DNA of 64,000 nucleotides from CANKHA01 sp963731585 (lineage in GTDB: Bacteria; Pseudomonadota; Alphaproteobacteria; Rhizobiales; Xanthobacteraceae). The stretch is taken from contig CAVSWC010000013.1 of NCBI GenBank assembly GCA_963731585.1, positions 310,001 through 374,000 on the forward strand, in the 5' to 3' direction. The position numbers and the translations under genes were made by a program. Positions within the stretch are counted from its first letter, which is position 1, and each line of letters opens with the position of its first letter. The notes below the pieces were generated by a model. It made no database searches. It worked only from the letters and a program-made list of their open reading frames with translations, and was not told the origin of the DNA. Positions 18,041 through 27,534 of this stretch are shown in pieces.

Positions 18041-19522
18041 ATGTCCGAGACAAGTCAGACGGATCGCCCGCTTCACGCAGGCATGCTGATCAACGGCGAG
18101 TGGACCTCGCATAACGACCGTATCGAGGTGCGCAACCCGGCGCGGCCGAGCGAGATCGTGGGCACCATCGGGCGCGGCACCGACGCGCATGTCGATGCCG
18201 CCGTCGCCGCCGCCAAGGCCGCGCAGCCGAAATGGGCGAAGCTGAAATATTCCGAGCGCGCCGCGGTCCTGGCCGAGATGCTCAAGCGGCTGGAGCAGGG
18301 GCTCGACCAGCGCGCGGCATTGTATGTGCGCGAGAACGGCAAGACCCTGCGCGAAGCCAAGGGCGAGCTGACCGGCGTCCCCAACCGGCAGAAGCTGACA
18401 TTGTCCTTCGCCAAGGAGCTCGACGACGATATCGCGATGCCGGACCCGAACGGCCGCACCTATCTCAGGCGGCGTCCCTTCGGCGTGGTCGTTTCGATCG
18501 TGCCGTGGAATTCGCCGGTCTCGCTCGCCTTCTCGCAGATCGTCAGCGCGTTGCTGGCGGGAAATTCCGTCGTGCTGAAGCCGCCGGAGTCGTGTCCGCT
18601 GGCGCTGATCGAGACGGTGAAGCTCGCGGCGGACGGCCTGCCGCCGGGGCTGCTGAATGTCGTGACCGGCCTGCCGGGCGAGATCGGCGAGCGGCTGACC
18701 TCGCATCCTGACGTCGGCAAGATCGGCTTCACCGGCTCGATCCCGTCCGCGCGCAAGATCATGGCGAACGCCGCCGGCACCATCAAAGGCATCACGCTCG
18801 AGCTCGGCGGCAACGATCCCGCCGTGGTGCTCGACGATTCCATTCTCTCGGACGAGCTCATGCAGCGGATGGTCACCACCATCTACCGCATGAGCGGCCA
18901 GGTCTGCATGGCGGTGAAGCGCATCTATGTGCCGGCGAAGCTGCAGGACCGGTTCATCGACGCCTACAAGAAGAGCGCCGCGCGCGTCGTCGTCGGCGAC
19001 GGCCTCGACCCCGCGGTGGTGATGGGCCCGCAGCACAGCAAGGCCGGACAGCAGCGCGGCCTCGACATCGTCGCCGAGGCGAAGCAGCGCGGCGCTAACG
19101 TCATCGACGTCGGCAGCATCAAGGACGAGGCGGTGTTTCGCGAAGGCTATTTCATGCAGCCGTCGGTGGTGACCGATGCGCCCGACGATTCCCGCCTTGT
19201 CACCGAAGAGCAGTTCTGCCCGGCGGTGCCGGTCATCGCCTATGACGACCTCGACGACGCCATCGCGCGCGCCAACGACACGATCTTCGGCCTCGGCGCC
19301 TCGGTCTGGGGCAAGGATGCCGACCGCGCGCTCGACGTCGGCGCCAGGCTGGAAGCCGGCACGGTGTGGGTGAACACCCACGGCACCGACCACATCAACC
19401 GCATGGCGCCCTATGGCGGCATCAAGCAGAGCGGCATCGGCCGGCGCGCCGGGCTCGAGGGCATTCTGGAATATTCTCAGAGCCAGACCTTCACCTCCTA
19501 CGAGCCGGCGGCGAAGAGCTGA
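18041..19522 (+). CDS. Aldehyde dehydrogenase family protein
   Basis: This 493-residue NAD(P)-dependent aldehyde dehydrogenase oxidises an aldehyde to a carboxylate. It shows VVSIVPWNSPVSLAFSQIVS (cofactor pocket), KPPESCPLAL, GFTGSIPSARKIM, the general-base glutamate in GITLELGGNDPAVVL and the nucleophilic cysteine in MSGQVCMAVKR (about residue 289), ending in MAPYGGIKQSGIGRRAGLEG. ATG 18041 is preferred over the upstream frame start at 17978 because conservation begins with MSETSQTDRPLHAGMLING. The protein is intact, unlike the second aldehyde dehydrogenase at 30026. The substrate is unknown. Confidence 0.93.
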   Translation: MSETSQTDRPLHAGMLINGEWTSHNDRIEVRNPARPSEIVGTIGRGTDAHVDAAVAAAKAAQPKWAKLKYSERAAVLAEMLKRLEQGLDQRAALYVRENGKTLREAKGELTGVPNRQKLTLSFAKELDDDIAMPDPNGRTYLRRRPFGVVVSIVPWNSPVSLAFSQIVSALLAGNSVVLKPPESCPLALIETVKLAADGLPPGLLNVVTGLPGEIGERLTSHPDVGKIGFTGSIPSARKIMANAAGTIKGITLELGGNDPAVVLDDSILSDELMQRMVTTIYRMSGQVCMAVKRIYVPAKLQDRFIDAYKKSAARVVVGDGLDPAVVMGPQHSKAGQQRGLDIVAEAKQRGANVIDVGSIKDEAVFREGYFMQPSVVTDAPDDSRLVTEEQFCPAVPVIAYDDLDDAIARANDTIFGLGASVWGKDADRALDVGARLEAGTVWVNTHGTDHINRMAPYGGIKQSGIGRRAGLEGILEYSQSQTFTSYEPAAKS

Positions 19523-19994
19523 TGGGTTTTCAGTTGGCCGGGGCGGCGCGGATCATCGGACAAATTCTGCTCTGGGATTCGCAGCGCTCGGTGTGCTGGC
19601 GGTACCGATCATCCTCTTGCTCGGCAACGGTGACGATCCGCTGGATCGATCGCGCGTTGTTGACGTCATACCGTCGCCGAACGGGCGCGAGGCTGCTGTG
19701 GTTTATCTCTATCACCACGCCAACAGCAGCGGAAATTTTGTGGGAATCAAAGTGGTAGGTCTGCAGCCTTTTCCCAAAAAAGGTGACGAGGTGGCGCGTC
19801 CGCACAAAAGTGAACTGATGGTTGCCTCCGGAATTTGGAATTGGTGGTCGTCGCCAACACCAGAGAAAGATGAGGAGGCGAAAACCGTCTTCGGGGTTAA
19901 GTGGGTTGGTAGCACCCTTGAATTGTGCCCACGCGGCAGCTTCATCAGGTTTGACGCCGGCTTTTTCGACTCCGTCAGGCTTTGCAAGAGCTGA
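19522..19994 (+). CDS. Hypothetical membrane-anchored protein (probable frameshift)
   Basis: The ATG at 19522 overlaps the A of the aldehyde dehydrogenase stop. The first frame reads MGFQLAGAARIIGQILL and the next frame continues LGFAALGVLAVPIILLLGNG, together making one membrane helix. A soluble region follows (VVDVIPSPNGREAAVVYLYH, then FVGIKVVGLQPFPKKGDEVA), ending in FDAGFFDSVRLCKS. A single-base change near 19570 joins the two parts. The family is not recognised. The YLYHHANSSGN stretch resembles small lipoprotein-like stress or secretion accessory proteins only weakly, so no function is proposed. Confidence 0.55.
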
Positions 19995-19999
19995 CAGCC

Positions 20000-20079
20000 C
20001 TAGGGCGTCTTGGCGATCAGCACCTTGGCCAGCGGCTTGCCGTCAAACCAGCGGCGGAGATTGTCGGCGAAGAGCGTCC
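20000..20079 (-). pseudogene. Fragment duplicating the 3' end of the D-2-hydroxyacid dehydrogenase gene
   Basis: On the minus strand this 80-bp piece reads TLFADNLRRWFDGKPLAKVL followed by IAKTP and a stop at 20000-20002. It matches the C-terminus of the dehydrogenase at 21183-22148 almost exactly (FADNLRRWFDGKPLAKVLIA there). It lies immediately downstream of the Bug gene that separates the two copies. It is a remnant of a duplicated dehydrogenase end, not a gene. Confidence 0.85.
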
Positions 20080-21114
20080 TCATTCCGTCACGCTCATTAA
20101 TTGGGACGCTTTCTCCGCAATTGCCGGCGGGATGGAATAGACCTCGGAAACGACGCTCATGATCTGCTCTCCGGAGAGGGGCCGTACATCTACGCCGGCT
20201 TTGCCGGCCTCTTCGAGAAAGTCCTTGTCCTGCATCGTGGTCTGAAAGGCGGCGCGCAGCACTTGCAGCCTGTCGGCCGGGATGCCGGGCGGAGCCAGGA
20301 ACGGCCAGCCGATTGTCTGGCTGGCGAAGATCGCCTGCATGATTTGCTTCTGCTCATCCGTCTTGGCCAGCTCGGTAACCAACGGCACATCCTGCAGCTC
20401 GGGATGCTTTTTGAGCCCGAATTGAACCAACCTCACGATGATTTTCTGATCGATCCAGTTCTGGTGAGACGCCTTCATGCTGGACCAGTTCCAGCCGCAG
20501 CGTCCATCAACCTCTCCGCGCTCCATCGCCAGGACTATTGCGCCTGTTCCCTTGTAACCGGAGATAAGCTTGAACTTGGAGCCGAGCATTCCGTTCAGCA
20601 CCAGCGGGAATTTGCCGCTGTCGGACAGGCCAACGGATCCGACCACGACCTGCTTTGTCAGCATGTCTTCGAACTTGGTGACGCCGGTTTTTGACATCAC
20701 CGCACACACATTCGTTTCGTCACTGGTGCTGCCGATCCAGCTAAACTCCGTCCCCTTGAACTGAGCGGCCGCCTTCTGCCCGATGAGGGGATCGAAAGCG
20801 GCGCCGCGGGCGATCATGCCGATCGCTGTTCCGTCCTTGGGAGCGACATTCGCCAGCCAATTGGCCAACCGCAGGCTTCCCGCGCCTTCCATGTTTTTCG
20901 GAATGACCGTGGGATTGCCGGGGATATGCTTTCCAAGGTGACGTGCAAGCATGCGCATACGCAGGTCGTATCCGCCGCCCACGTCGAAGCCGGCGTATAG
21001 GTCGATCGTCTTTCCGCGATAGAACTGCGCGGCGTCCTGCGCGATGGCGGGGGAAGCGCATGATGCGGCGAGCCACGTCATGAAAAGCCCGCAACGAACA
21101 AATCTGGAAGTCAC
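20080..21114 (-). CDS. Bug/TctC-type periplasmic solute receptor
   Basis: This 344-residue protein is a tripartite tricarboxylate transporter receptor (Bug family). A signal peptide (GLFMTWLAASCASPAIAQ) is followed by FYRGKTIDLYAGFDVGGGYD, the Bug opening, KHIPGNPTVIPKNMEGAGSL, GTAIGMIARGAAFDP, RCGWNWSSMKASHQNW and a C-terminal AFQTTMQDKDFLEEAGKAGV. Bug proteins bind small carboxylates or similar organic acids in a venus-flytrap cleft and hand them to TctAB permeases. It follows the D-2-hydroxyacid dehydrogenase gene 68 bp downstream on the same strand, so the ligand may relate to hydroxy-acids. No permease is adjacent. Confidence 0.92.
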   Translation of the reverse strand: MTSRFVRCGLFMTWLAASCASPAIAQDAAQFYRGKTIDLYAGFDVGGGYDLRMRMLARHLGKHIPGNPTVIPKNMEGAGSLRLANWLANVAPKDGTAIGMIARGAAFDPLIGQKAAAQFKGTEFSWIGSTSDETNVCAVMSKTGVTKFEDMLTKQVVVGSVGLSDSGKFPLVLNGMLGSKFKLISGYKGTGAIVLAMERGEVDGRCGWNWSSMKASHQNWIDQKIIVRLVQFGLKKHPELQDVPLVTELAKTDEQKQIMQAIFASQTIGWPFLAPPGIPADRLQVLRAAFQTTMQDKDFLEEAGKAGVDVRPLSGEQIMSVVSEVYSIPPAIAEKASQLMSVTE

Positions 21115-21182
21115 AGGAGGCCTCCTTCGCTTGCCGATGAAAGGGCTCAGTTTCTGCAGTGCGTGCGGTCAGCGTCTTAGGA

Positions 21183-22148
21183 TCAAGGCGTCTTTGCAAT
21201 AAGGACTTTCGCCAGCGGCTTGCCGTCAAACCAGCGGCGGAGATTGTCGGCGAAGATGCTGCCGAGCCCGCCGCCGATGCCCTGACTGCCCGCGCCGGCG
21301 ACATGCGGCGTCATCAGCACATTATCCATGCCCCAGAACGGATGCTCCTTGGGCAGCGGCTCGGTCGCCATCACGTCGAATCCCGCGCCCGCGAGCTTTC
21401 CGCTCTGCAGCGCCGCGATCAACGCCGGCTCGTCGAGCAACGCGCCGCGCGCGATGTTGACGACGAAGGCGGTCGGTTTCAGCGCGGCGATCGCCTCGCG
21501 GTCGAGCAGCTGGCCCGCATCCGCGCCGGCGGCGATCGCCACCATGTCCGCGCCCGCACAGGCGGCCTTCAGCTCGCTCCGCGGCAGGACCTGATCGACA
21601 TGCGGCACGCTCTCGGTGCTGCGGCTGATGCCGGTGACTTTCATGTCGAAGGCTTTCGCCTTTCTTGCGATCTCCTGGCCGATGGCGCCGAGCCCGACGA
21701 TCAGAAGTTGTTTGCCGGCCAGGTTGTCCATCGAGGGCGTGACCTCGTCCCGAGCCCATGTCTGCTGCTTGCGCGCGCTCTCGGTCGCGCGCACGCGCCG
21801 GACGAGGCTCAGCATCAGCATCAACGCATGCTCGGCGACGGCGAAAGCCCGCAGACCGGCGATGTTCGTGACGACGACGTTGGACGGCAGGCCGTTCTTC
21901 ATGGCGTTGTCGATGCCTGACGTGGAAAACTGGATCCACTTCAGCGCGGCGCCGTGATCGCGAATGAGCTTGGCGTTGTCCGCGGTGTAGGAGCGGTTGT
22001 TGACGATCAGCGCCTCGCAGCCCTGGAGGGCTTCGCTCAGTTCGGCCGGAGTGTGCGCGGCCACCAGAGCGACCTGCGGGAATTCCTTCACCGCGGCGAT
22101 CAGGTCTTCAGGGGGCTTCGAAGCTTCGTGGTAATAGACCGCCTTCAT
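21183..22148 (-). CDS. D-2-hydroxyacid dehydrogenase family protein
   Basis: This 321-residue NAD-dependent oxidoreductase reduces 2-keto acids or oxidises D-2-hydroxy acids. It has the Rossmann motif LLIVGLGAIGQEIARKAKAF (about residue 150), the arginine-bearing FVVNIARGALLDEPALIAAL, the catalytic glutamate zone TEPLPKEHPFWGMDN and the histidine in NVLMTPHVAGAGSQ. The start ATG 22148 (MKAVYYHEASKPPED) is preferred over the open frame's first codon at 22190, because conservation starts at MKAVYYHE. A near-copy of its last 25 codons lies at 20000-20079. It heads a minus-strand pair with a Bug receptor. Confidence 0.92.
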   Translation of the reverse strand: MKAVYYHEASKPPEDLIAAVKEFPQVALVAAHTPAELSEALQGCEALIVNNRSYTADNAKLIRDHGAALKWIQFSTSGIDNAMKNGLPSNVVVTNIAGLRAFAVAEHALMLMLSLVRRVRATESARKQQTWARDEVTPSMDNLAGKQLLIVGLGAIGQEIARKAKAFDMKVTGISRSTESVPHVDQVLPRSELKAACAGADMVAIAAGADAGQLLDREAIAALKPTAFVVNIARGALLDEPALIAALQSGKLAGAGFDVMATEPLPKEHPFWGMDNVLMTPHVAGAGSQGIGGGLGSIFADNLRRWFDGKPLAKVLIAKTP

Positions 22149-22375
22149 TCGTCCCCCCGCTGCACGGCTTGTTTGGCGGTATCCTCGCAAAGGACCGCCG
22201 TGATTTCAAATCATCAGCGTTCTGCACCGCAGAACGCGAAGCGGTTTTCACGGGCCATTTATGCGATAAAATGCCAGAAAAGAAGTCAGCTGCCCCGCCG
22301 GAGGCTGGGCAAAGATCAATTAGCTAGGTGGCAACGGATATTTCCGCCAATCATTCGCAGGCCATGGAGAAGCTC

Positions 22376-23590
22376 ATGTCCGCTGACGCCGTTCCCGGAG
22401 CCAGATCCGCTGCCGCTCTCACCGCCGAGAAAGTCTTTCTGGTCGATCCTTATATGGACTGGGCCGAGGAGCAGCGGATTCCCATTCATGAGGACTTCGG
22501 TATCGACCTGCTGGCGATCGAAACGGCGCCCTGGGACTGGTACGGAGCGCGAGGCGCCTTTGCCCATACCCACGGCCGCGGCGACTTCATGGCCAATTAC
22601 GTCGTCGAGATCCCGCCCGGCGGCAAGAGCGCGCCGGTGCGGCATCTCTACGAGAATTTCGTCTACGTGCTCTCGGGTCACGGCTCGACCACGCTCTGGC
22701 TGCCGAACGGCGAGAAGCAGACCTTCGAATGGGGCCCGACGTCGCTGTTCGCGATCCCGCTGAACTGCCAGTATCAGGTCTTCAACGGCTCCGGGCAGGA
22801 GACCGTGCGGCTCTCATGCACCAACGATGCGCCGCTGACGCTCAACGTCTATCACGACCGCGATTTCGTCTTTAACAACCCCTATCAGTTCGCCAGCCGC
22901 TTCGGGAAGCCGAACGAGTATGAGGGCGAGGGCCGGCATGTTCCTGTGGATCGCGGCGAGGCCGTGTCGGCCCTGAACATCTGGGAAACGAGCTTCATCC
23001 CCAGCCTGCAGGACTTCAAGCTGTTCGCATACAACGCGCGCGGCAAGGGCACGACCAACTGTTCCTTCGTGCTGGCGGACGGCACGCAGCATTCGCACTG
23101 TTCGGAAATGCCGACGGGCCGCTACAAGAAGGCGCATCGCCATAACGCGGGCACGCATGTCCATGCGGTGACCGGCGTGGGCTACTCGCTGCTTTGGTAC
23201 GAAGGCGATGACAAGTTCGTGGAGATTCCCTGGCGGCATGGTGTGATGTATGCGCCGCCACATTGGATGTACCATCAGCATTTCAATACCGGACCGGAGC
23301 GCGCGCGCTATCTGGCCTGCGGCCTGGGCAGCCGGCGCTATCCGCTTAGTTCGTTGCGCAAGAAGAGCGGCGCAGGCGCGGGCCAGGTTTCGGTGAAAAA
23401 GGGCGGACGCCAGATCGAATTCGAAGATCAGGATCCGCGCATCCACCGCAAATGGCTGGAGGAAATCGCCAGGCAGGGCGTGAAGTCGGAGATGGGCGAT
23501 GTCTTCGATGAGCCGGGGCTGATGAAGCTCGACATGAAAAAATACACCGGTGTGATCAAGACCCCGGCGTCGATCGGGCCGTCGGAGTGA
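22376..23590 (+). CDS. Double-cupin domain protein (gentisate dioxygenase-like superfamily)
   Basis: This is a bicupin-type protein of about 404 residues with two cupin barrels. The first barrel has YVVEIPPGGKSAPVRHLYE and the second has YKKAHRHNAGTHVHAVTGVG plus HWMYHQHFNTGPE, where the His residues (HRHNAGTHVHA) are candidate metal ligands. It resembles the larger bicupin oxygenase family in arrangement, though no enzymatic name is certain. The start ATG 22376 is preferred because a GGAGA site lies just upstream (22366). ATG 22364 and GTG 22328 are longer alternatives. It stands at the start of a plus-strand run with a class II aldolase. Confidence 0.85.
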   Translation: MSADAVPGARSAAALTAEKVFLVDPYMDWAEEQRIPIHEDFGIDLLAIETAPWDWYGARGAFAHTHGRGDFMANYVVEIPPGGKSAPVRHLYENFVYVLSGHGSTTLWLPNGEKQTFEWGPTSLFAIPLNCQYQVFNGSGQETVRLSCTNDAPLTLNVYHDRDFVFNNPYQFASRFGKPNEYEGEGRHVPVDRGEAVSALNIWETSFIPSLQDFKLFAYNARGKGTTNCSFVLADGTQHSHCSEMPTGRYKKAHRHNAGTHVHAVTGVGYSLLWYEGDDKFVEIPWRHGVMYAPPHWMYHQHFNTGPERARYLACGLGSRRYPLSSLRKKSGAGAGQVSVKKGGRQIEFEDQDPRIHRKWLEEIARQGVKSEMGDVFDEPGLMKLDMKKYTGVIKTPASIGPSE

Positions 23591-23724
23591 CCGCCGGCAC
23601 AACGCCTGAGCCGGTGCTTCCACCGCAACTGCACGCTGGCGGAGAGCTTGAAGCGTAAGCCTGGCTCAGACATGCTAGGGTCAGGCGGATTGATAATTTC
23701 GCGAAATACGGGAGGAAGAAAAAA

Positions 23725-24504
23725 ATGAACATTCAGGTTTCTGCCCAGGGATTGAATAACCCGTTGTCGGTCAGCGATGCGGAATGGAATGCCCGACTGG
23801 AGTTGGCGGCGGCTTATCGGCTGATGGGCCATTGGGGCATTTGCGATCTTGCCCATAACCATCTTTGCGTGCGCGTTCCGGGCGAACCCGATGCGCTCCT
23901 GATCAAGCATTCCGACGCTTTCTTCGAAGAGATTACGGCGTCCTCGTTGGTCAAGTTCGATTTCGAGGGCAATCCGCGCCAGGAAGGCTTTTCCAAGCTG
24001 CGCGGCGGCGGGCTGGTCATCCACGCCGGCATCATGGCGGCGCGCCCCGACATCAATGCGACGATCCATTCCCACACTGCCGCGATCATGGGCGTCGGCG
24101 CCCAGAAGGACGGCCTGCTGCCGATCAACCAGCACGCGATGCATTTCATGGGCAAGATCGCCTACCACACGTTCGGCGGCTTCGAATTCGACATCCGCCA
24201 GCGCGCGCCGCTGTTGAAGGATCTCGACGGCAAGAGCATCGCCATCCTGCGCAATCACGGTTCGCTGGTCTGCGGCCCATCGATCGGTGCGGCGATGGTC
24301 CAGCATCACCAGCTCGAAATCGCCTGCCAGGGCCAGATCGCGGCGCTCGCCGGCGGACGCGAGATCGTCCTGATCGACCCGGAAGTCCAGAAATACGCGA
24401 TCGAGCAGACCAAGACCTCGAACGCGGGCAGGGGGGACGGCGGCAAGGACTGGAAGGGGATGGTGCGTCTCGCCGACCGGCTGTTCCCCGACTACCGCAA
24501 TTAG
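23725..24504 (+). CDS. Class II aldolase/adducin family protein
   Basis: This 259-residue enzyme of the class II aldolase family shows INATIHSHTAAIMGVG, with metal-binding histidines in HSH, and AILRNHGSLVCGPSIG with a further histidine, as in L-fuculose-phosphate aldolase and related aldolases. A strong ribosome site GGGAGGAAGAAAAAA precedes the ATG at 23725. The family cleaves sugar- or keto-acid phosphates or decarboxylates related compounds. It follows the double-cupin gene and precedes a Bug receptor, so it is probably part of a carboxylate catabolism unit. Confidence 0.9.
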   Translation: MNIQVSAQGLNNPLSVSDAEWNARLELAAAYRLMGHWGICDLAHNHLCVRVPGEPDALLIKHSDAFFEEITASSLVKFDFEGNPRQEGFSKLRGGGLVIHAGIMAARPDINATIHSHTAAIMGVGAQKDGLLPINQHAMHFMGKIAYHTFGGFEFDIRQRAPLLKDLDGKSIAILRNHGSLVCGPSIGAAMVQHHQLEIACQGQIAALAGGREIVLIDPEVQKYAIEQTKTSNAGRGDGGKDWKGMVRLADRLFPDYRN

Positions 24505-24631
24505 AATTTGCCGGCGGCTGGTAGCCGCGGCATTTAAGAAACGGGGCCGCCTTTTCGAAAGGTTCAAGGCGGTCCCGAAATGAATGCGCAAAAAGCGCAG
24601 CTTCAATAACGTTACCCCGGGAGAGAAAACG

Positions 24632-25667
24632 ATGACGAGGCGACTTTGGATTTCGCTGTTGGCGGTCGGTTGTGCGGCGCTCTATGCAGCGCCCGCTGCG
24701 GCCGACGACTTCTTCAAAGGCAAGCAGATCACGATGATGACAGGCTCGAATCCGGGCGGCGTCAACGAGGCCTACGCGCGCCTGCTCGGCCGTCACATGG
24801 CGAAGCATATTCCGGGCAATCCGACGGTCATTGTTCCAGAGCGTGCCGGGCGCGGGCGGCGCCGTGCTGGCCAACCGGCTCGCCGAGAAGTCGCCGCGCG
24901 ACGGAACCGCCATCGGCCAGGTGCAGCGCACTCTGCTGCTCGATCCGCTGCTGCTCGACAAGACCGTTCAACTTCAACCCGATCGAGTTCAACTGGCTCG
25001 GCAGCCTGAACCGCGAAACCAATGTGCTGATCGTCGTCGGGCGACAGCCAGGTCAAGTCGATCGAGGACGCCAAGAAATCCGAGGCGGTGCTCGCGGCCG
25101 GCGGCGCCGAAACCGAGGGCGTGATCTATCCGATGCTGGTCAACGATTTTCTCGGCACCAAGTTTCAGGTCGTGTCCGGCTATCCGGGCGACGCCGGCAT
25201 GATGCTCGCCATCGAGCGCGGGAGGTCGAAGGCCGCGGCGGCGTGCCGTGGAGCGCCATCAAGGCAACGAGCGCGCAAAAACTCGCCGACGGCAAGATCA
25301 AGGTCATCCTGCAGATGGCGCTGAAGCCGAACCCGGAGCTGGCCGGCGTTCCCGTCGCTGCTCGACTTGGTGAAGAACGACGTGCACAAACAGGTGCTGG
25401 AGCTGCTGTTCGCCCGCTCGGAAATGGGCCGTCCCTTCGTGCTGCCGCCCGGCGTGCCGGCGGAGCGCGTGGCGATGCTGCGCAAGGCCTTCATCGACAC
25501 GACCAAGGATCCCGGAATTCCTCACCGAGGCACAGAAACTCGACTTCGAAATCGATGTCATGGACGGCGAAGAGATGCAGAAGCTGATGCAGCAGCTCTA
25601 TGCCAAGCCGAAGGAGGTCTACGACGAGGCCAAGCGCGCCATTAAGGCGGCGGTGGAAAAACGATAG
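24632..25667 (+). pseudogene. Bug/TctC-type receptor, disrupted tandem copy
   Basis: The gene begins MTRRLWISLLAVGCAALYAA, a signal peptide nearly identical to that of the next gene, then DDFFKGKQITMMTGSNPGGV. About six single-base changes break it: five extra bases (near 24836, 24968, 25035, 25357 and 25515) and one missing base (near 25223). Corrected, it is 344 codons, the same as the intact neighbour (25748-26779). The two share the leader region upstream as well (ATGCGCAAAA-type motif). So it is a recent tandem duplicate, broken either by decay or by sequencing errors. Confidence 0.85.
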
Positions 25668-25747
25668 CGATCGGCCTTCGCCAGGAGCAAGCCGGTCGCA
25701 ATGAAAATGCGCAAAAGCGCGGTTCAATTAAATCGACGGAGAACACG

Positions 25748-26779
25748 ATGTCGAGGCGGCTTTGGATATCGGTGCTGGCGATTGGCTGTGCGATCCTGAG
25801 TACCGCACCGGCGCCGGCCGACGATTACTTCAAAGGCAAGCAGGTCACGTTGATGGCCGGTTCGGCGCCCGGCGGCGTCAACGACGCTTACGCGCGCCTG
25901 CTCAGCCGTCATCTGTCGAAGCATATCCCCGGCAATCCGACGATCGTTTTCCAGAACGTTCCGGGCGCCGGCGGCGCTGTCCTCGCCAACCAGCTCTACG
26001 CGACCGCTCCGCGCGACGGCACCGTCATCGGCCAGGTGCAGCGGACCTTGTTGCTGGACCCGCTGCTGCTCGACAAAAGCTTCAACTTCAAGCCGCTTGA
26101 GTTCAACTGGCTGGGCAGCCTGAACCGTGAAACCAACGTGCTGATCGTCTCGGGCGACAGCAAGATCAAATCCATCGATGACGCCAAGCAGATTGAAGCG
26201 GTGCTGGCGGCTGAGGGCGCCGAGACCGACGGCGTGATCTATCCGATGCTGATCAACCAGTTTCTCGGCACCAAATTCCGCGTCGTGTCCGGCTACCAGG
26301 GCGATGCCGGGATGATGCTGGCGATCGAGCGCGCGGAGGCCGACGGCCGCGGCGGCGTGCCGTGGAGCGCCATCAAGCTGTCGAGCGCGCAAAAGCTGCG
26401 CGACGGCAAGATCCGGGTCATCCTGCAACTCGGCATGACGCCCAATCCGGAACTGCCCGGCGTTCCCTCGCTGCTCGACTTGGTGAAAAGCGATGTGCAT
26501 CGGCAGGTGCTCGAGCTGTTGTTTGCGCGCCAGGAGATGGGCCGCCCCTTCGTGCTGCCGCCCGGGGTGCCGGCCGAGCGCGTGGCGATGCTGCGCAAGG
26601 CTTTCGTCGACACCACCAAGGACCCCGAATTCCTGGCCGATGCGCAAAAGCTCAACTTCGAAATCGACGTGATGGGCGGGGAGGAAATGCAGAAGCTTAT
26701 GCAGCAGCTCTATGCGAAGCCGCAGGCGGTCTATGACGAGGCCAAGCGCGCCATCAAGGCCGCGGTGGAAAAACGATAG
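25748..26779 (+). CDS. Bug/TctC-type periplasmic solute receptor (intact tandem copy)
   Basis: This 343-residue receptor has a signal peptide (MSRRLWISVLAIGCAILSTA), FKGKQVTLMAGSAPGGVNDA, KHIPGNPTIVFQNVPGAGGA, NRETNVLIVSGDSKIKS, GYQGDAGMMLAIERAEADGR and a C-terminal MRKAFVDTTKDPEFL-like region. It is the intact twin of the disrupted gene at 24632. It binds a small carboxylate or related solute in the periplasm for uptake by a TctAB-type permease. Between the copies only 80 bp separate stop and start. The dienelactone hydrolase-like gene follows 31 bp later. Confidence 0.93.
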   Translation: MSRRLWISVLAIGCAILSTAPAPADDYFKGKQVTLMAGSAPGGVNDAYARLLSRHLSKHIPGNPTIVFQNVPGAGGAVLANQLYATAPRDGTVIGQVQRTLLLDPLLLDKSFNFKPLEFNWLGSLNRETNVLIVSGDSKIKSIDDAKQIEAVLAAEGAETDGVIYPMLINQFLGTKFRVVSGYQGDAGMMLAIERAEADGRGGVPWSAIKLSSAQKLRDGKIRVILQLGMTPNPELPGVPSLLDLVKSDVHRQVLELLFARQEMGRPFVLPPGVPAERVAMLRKAFVDTTKDPEFLADAQKLNFEIDVMGGEEMQKLMQQLYAKPQAVYDEAKRAIKAAVEKR

Positions 26780-26810
26780 CGGCGTTGCCGGAAAGCAGGG
26801 ACCCGCGGAA

Positions 26811-27513
26811 ATGCCGAGGATCGAACGTGTTTCCGTCGACGGCAGTTTGATGGATGTCCATGTCTATGAGCCCGCCCAGCGCGAGGCCGCGCCGCTCATT
26901 CTGCTGATGTATCCGCGCAGCGGGCTCGACGGCTTTCCGCAGCGGATCGCCGCCGCCTTTGCGGCGGAAGGCTACCGGGTCGCGGTTCCGGAGATCTCCC
27001 ACCGCCAGAATCCGGCGATCCCGATCCGCGATCGCAAGCAGTTCCTGAAGGACGCCGAGATCGTCGCTGACATCCGCGCCACGCTGGCGTTTCTCCGTCC
27101 CGGCAACGCCGCCTTCATCATGGGACACTGCATGGGCGGGCGGCACGCGCTCCTCGGCGCCAGCTGCATCCCGGAAATCGCCGGCGCCATCGCTTACTAC
27201 AGCGCCGACATGTTCGAAGCTTGGGGCGGCGCGGCGACGCCGTTTGACCTGCTGGAAAACATCAGGTGTCCGGTGATCGGTTTCTTCGGCGCGAAGGATC
27301 GCAACCCGCGCCCGGCAGATGTCGACCAAAATCAAGCAAAGACTTTCTGCGAACGGGATCGAGCACGTCTTTCATCGCTATCCTGACGTGGGCCATGCGT
27401 TCCAGCAGAACGCTGGCCGCAGTCCCGAAGAGCGCCGCGCGGCGGATGATTCAACGGCCAGGACGGTGGCCTTTATCAACGCGGTCGTTGCCGGCCAGCC
27501 GATTCCTCAATGA
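26811..27513 (+). CDS. Dienelactone hydrolase-family protein (one frameshift)
   Basis: This alpha/beta-hydrolase-type enzyme carries the nucleophile elbow GHCMGGRHALL (the cysteine is the family nucleophile), an aspartate in FFGAKDRNP and a histidine in RYPDVGHAFQQNAG. Dienelactone hydrolases cleave ring lactones in chloroaromatic and protocatechuate-type pathways, although many homologues act on other esters. The frame starts MPRIERVSVDGSLMDVHVYE at 26811 and breaks near 27310-27320. With one extra base removed it is exactly 234 codons. It directly follows the Bug receptor, which suggests a shared role in uptake and breakdown of an organic acid. Confidence 0.83.
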
Positions 27514-27534
27514 CAGGCGGGCGAGGGCCGCGCG

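Noticed and set aside
18005..19393. 462-codon minus-strand ORF across the first aldehyde dehydrogenase
   Set aside because: It is antisense to a clearly conserved enzyme. The translation is His/Arg/Ala-rich and has no domains.
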